Of a DNA stretch of 64,000 nucleotides, positions 63,431 to 64,000 are shown piece by piece. How positions within the stretch are numbered: position 1 is the first letter of the stretch; the number at the start of each line of letters is the position of its first letter. The stretch is from assembly GCF_017168335.1 (NCBI RefSeq), contig NZ_JABFAU010000005.1, forward strand, positions 244,575 through 308,574, given 5' to 3'. The stretch is from Rhodococcus sp. KRD162 (GTDB taxonomy: Bacteria; Actinomycetota; Actinomycetes; Mycobacteriales; Mycobacteriaceae). A program made the translations under genes and the position numbers. The notes beneath the pieces were generated by a model, which saw only the letters and a program-made list of their open reading frames with translations, made no database searches and was not told where the DNA came from.

Positions 63431-64000
63431 CTATCCAGGAGTGGCCAGAGCCGAATGCTCGGCATCTTCCTCCACCATCGCCCGGGTCAGGTCGTGGATG
63501 GCCGTGTCCATGTGCTCGTGCACCCCTTTTTCCAGCGCATCCCAATCCGAACCGAGCAGGAGATCGACGATCAACTGATGTTCCTCCACCAGCGCTTCGG
63601 GACGGTAGTACGCGGTTTCGAGGTTCCCCATGCAGATGCGCGCCTCCGCAGCGAGCGTGGCATACATCCGAGACATCCGACTGTTGCGAGTCGCCCCGAC
63701 CAGAGCGGTGTGAAAAGCGAGGTCCCGTTCGGCCAGACCCCGCCAATCCGCTCGGTCGATGAACGGCTGCATCTGCACCACGATGGCCGAGAGCTCGTCG
63801 GCAGTCCTGGTCAGGCGTGCCCGGTCTCCGTGCACCAGTGTCCACGCGGCACCGACCTCGATCGCGGCACGCGCCTCGTAGATCTCGACGACATCGTCGC
63901 TGCTGAGCTCCACGACGAACACACCGCGGTTCCGATAGCTGTCGAGCAATCCCTCCTGATTGAGGCGCTGCAGTGCTTCACGCACCGGCCCTCGCGAGAT
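63431..64000 (-). CDS. GntR family regulator with FCD domain (5' end outside window)
   Basis: The visible part begins inside the DNA-binding domain (ISRGPVREALQRLNQEGLL, wing RNRGVFVVE) and continues into a C-terminal FCD ligand domain (EIYEARAAIEVGAAWTLV, DLAFHTALVGATRNSRMSRMY, EEHQLIVDLLLGSDWDALEKGVHEHM, with likely metal or ligand His residues). The first helices lie beyond base 64000. It is upstream of the M24-aminotransferase-deacylase operon in the same direction and is the likely regulator of that cluster; the effector would be the substrate or an intermediate. Confidence 0.92.
   Translation of the reverse strand: MSRGPVREALQRLNQEGLLDSYRNRGVFVVELSSDDVVEIYEARAAIEVGAAWTLVHGDRARLTRTADELSAIVVQMQPFIDRADWRGLAERDLAFHTALVGATRNSRMSRMYATLAAEARICMGNLETAYYRPEALVEEHQLIVDLLLGSDWDALEKGVHEHMDTAIHDLTRAMVEEDAEHSALATPG

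Overview
The window is 64 kb of high-GC actinobacterial chromosome, almost fully coding. Gene content and order follow the Mycobacterium tuberculosis segment from dnaG (Rv2343c) to proA (Rv2427c), recalled from memory: dnaG-dgt, glyS/smtB/zur, uppS-recO/amiA2/era, ybeY-phoH, rsmE-dnaJ2-hrcA, hemN, nirA-cysH, cysAWT-subI, lepA, the ATP-grasp/alpha-E/transglutaminase trio, rpsT, holA-comEC-comEA, octT-gpgP-rsfS-nadD, proA. With extra two-component, MHS-transporter and catabolic genes this points to Mycobacteriales, most likely Rhodococcus or another Nocardiaceae member. No rRNA, tRNA, prophage, insertion sequence or CRISPR array was seen.

Layout. 0.1-4.3 kb: small membrane protein, primase, dGTPase, DUF218 protein. 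4.4-7.9 kb: one operon of ABC ATPase, ABC-2 permease, DesK-type kinase and LuxR-type regulator. 8-10 kb: secreted TPM-domain protein. 10-16.5 kb: glyS, the zinc regulators SmtB and Zur, a siderophore-binding-protein remnant, uppS-recO, an amidase. 16.5-24.8 kb: era, CorC-like protein, ybeY, phoH, esterase, rsmE, dnaJ, hrcA, a small conserved protein. 24.8-26 kb: hemW. 26.1-35.9 kb: sulfur island. A sulfite reductase/APS reductase/sulfate adenylyltransferase/chelatase operon faces a sulfate ABC transporter operon, and each is preceded by a short GTG-started reading frame with clustered Cys codons at its end. 35.9-42.2 kb: two tiny membrane proteins, a GH15 enzyme, a nitronate monooxygenase, lepA and a PemK-like protein. 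42-46 kb: transglutaminase/alpha-E/ATP-grasp operon and rpsT. 46-57 kb: DNA replication and uptake genes (holA, comEC, comEA), DegV, the octT-gpgP pair, rsfS-nadD, a VWA/MoxR pair, proA. 57-64 kb: an accessory catabolic cluster (2-hydroxyacid dehydrogenase, MHS transporter, M20 deacylase, PLP aminotransferase, ectoine-hydrolase-like M24 protein, GntR regulator cut by the window edge).

Recurring signals. Several genes have a TANNNT-like hexamer 6-7 nt before an ATG/GTG, the arrangement of leaderless transcripts in Mycobacteriales. Perfect 20-21 bp hairpins end several transcription units. The catabolic cluster carries two TTGT-NG-ACAA palindromes, one before each of its two sub-operons, which looks like a local GntR regulon. 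The main candidates for something new are the paired Cys leader peptides with associated structure, the 13-bp inverted repeat before the sulfite reductase leader, and the DoeA-like cluster.
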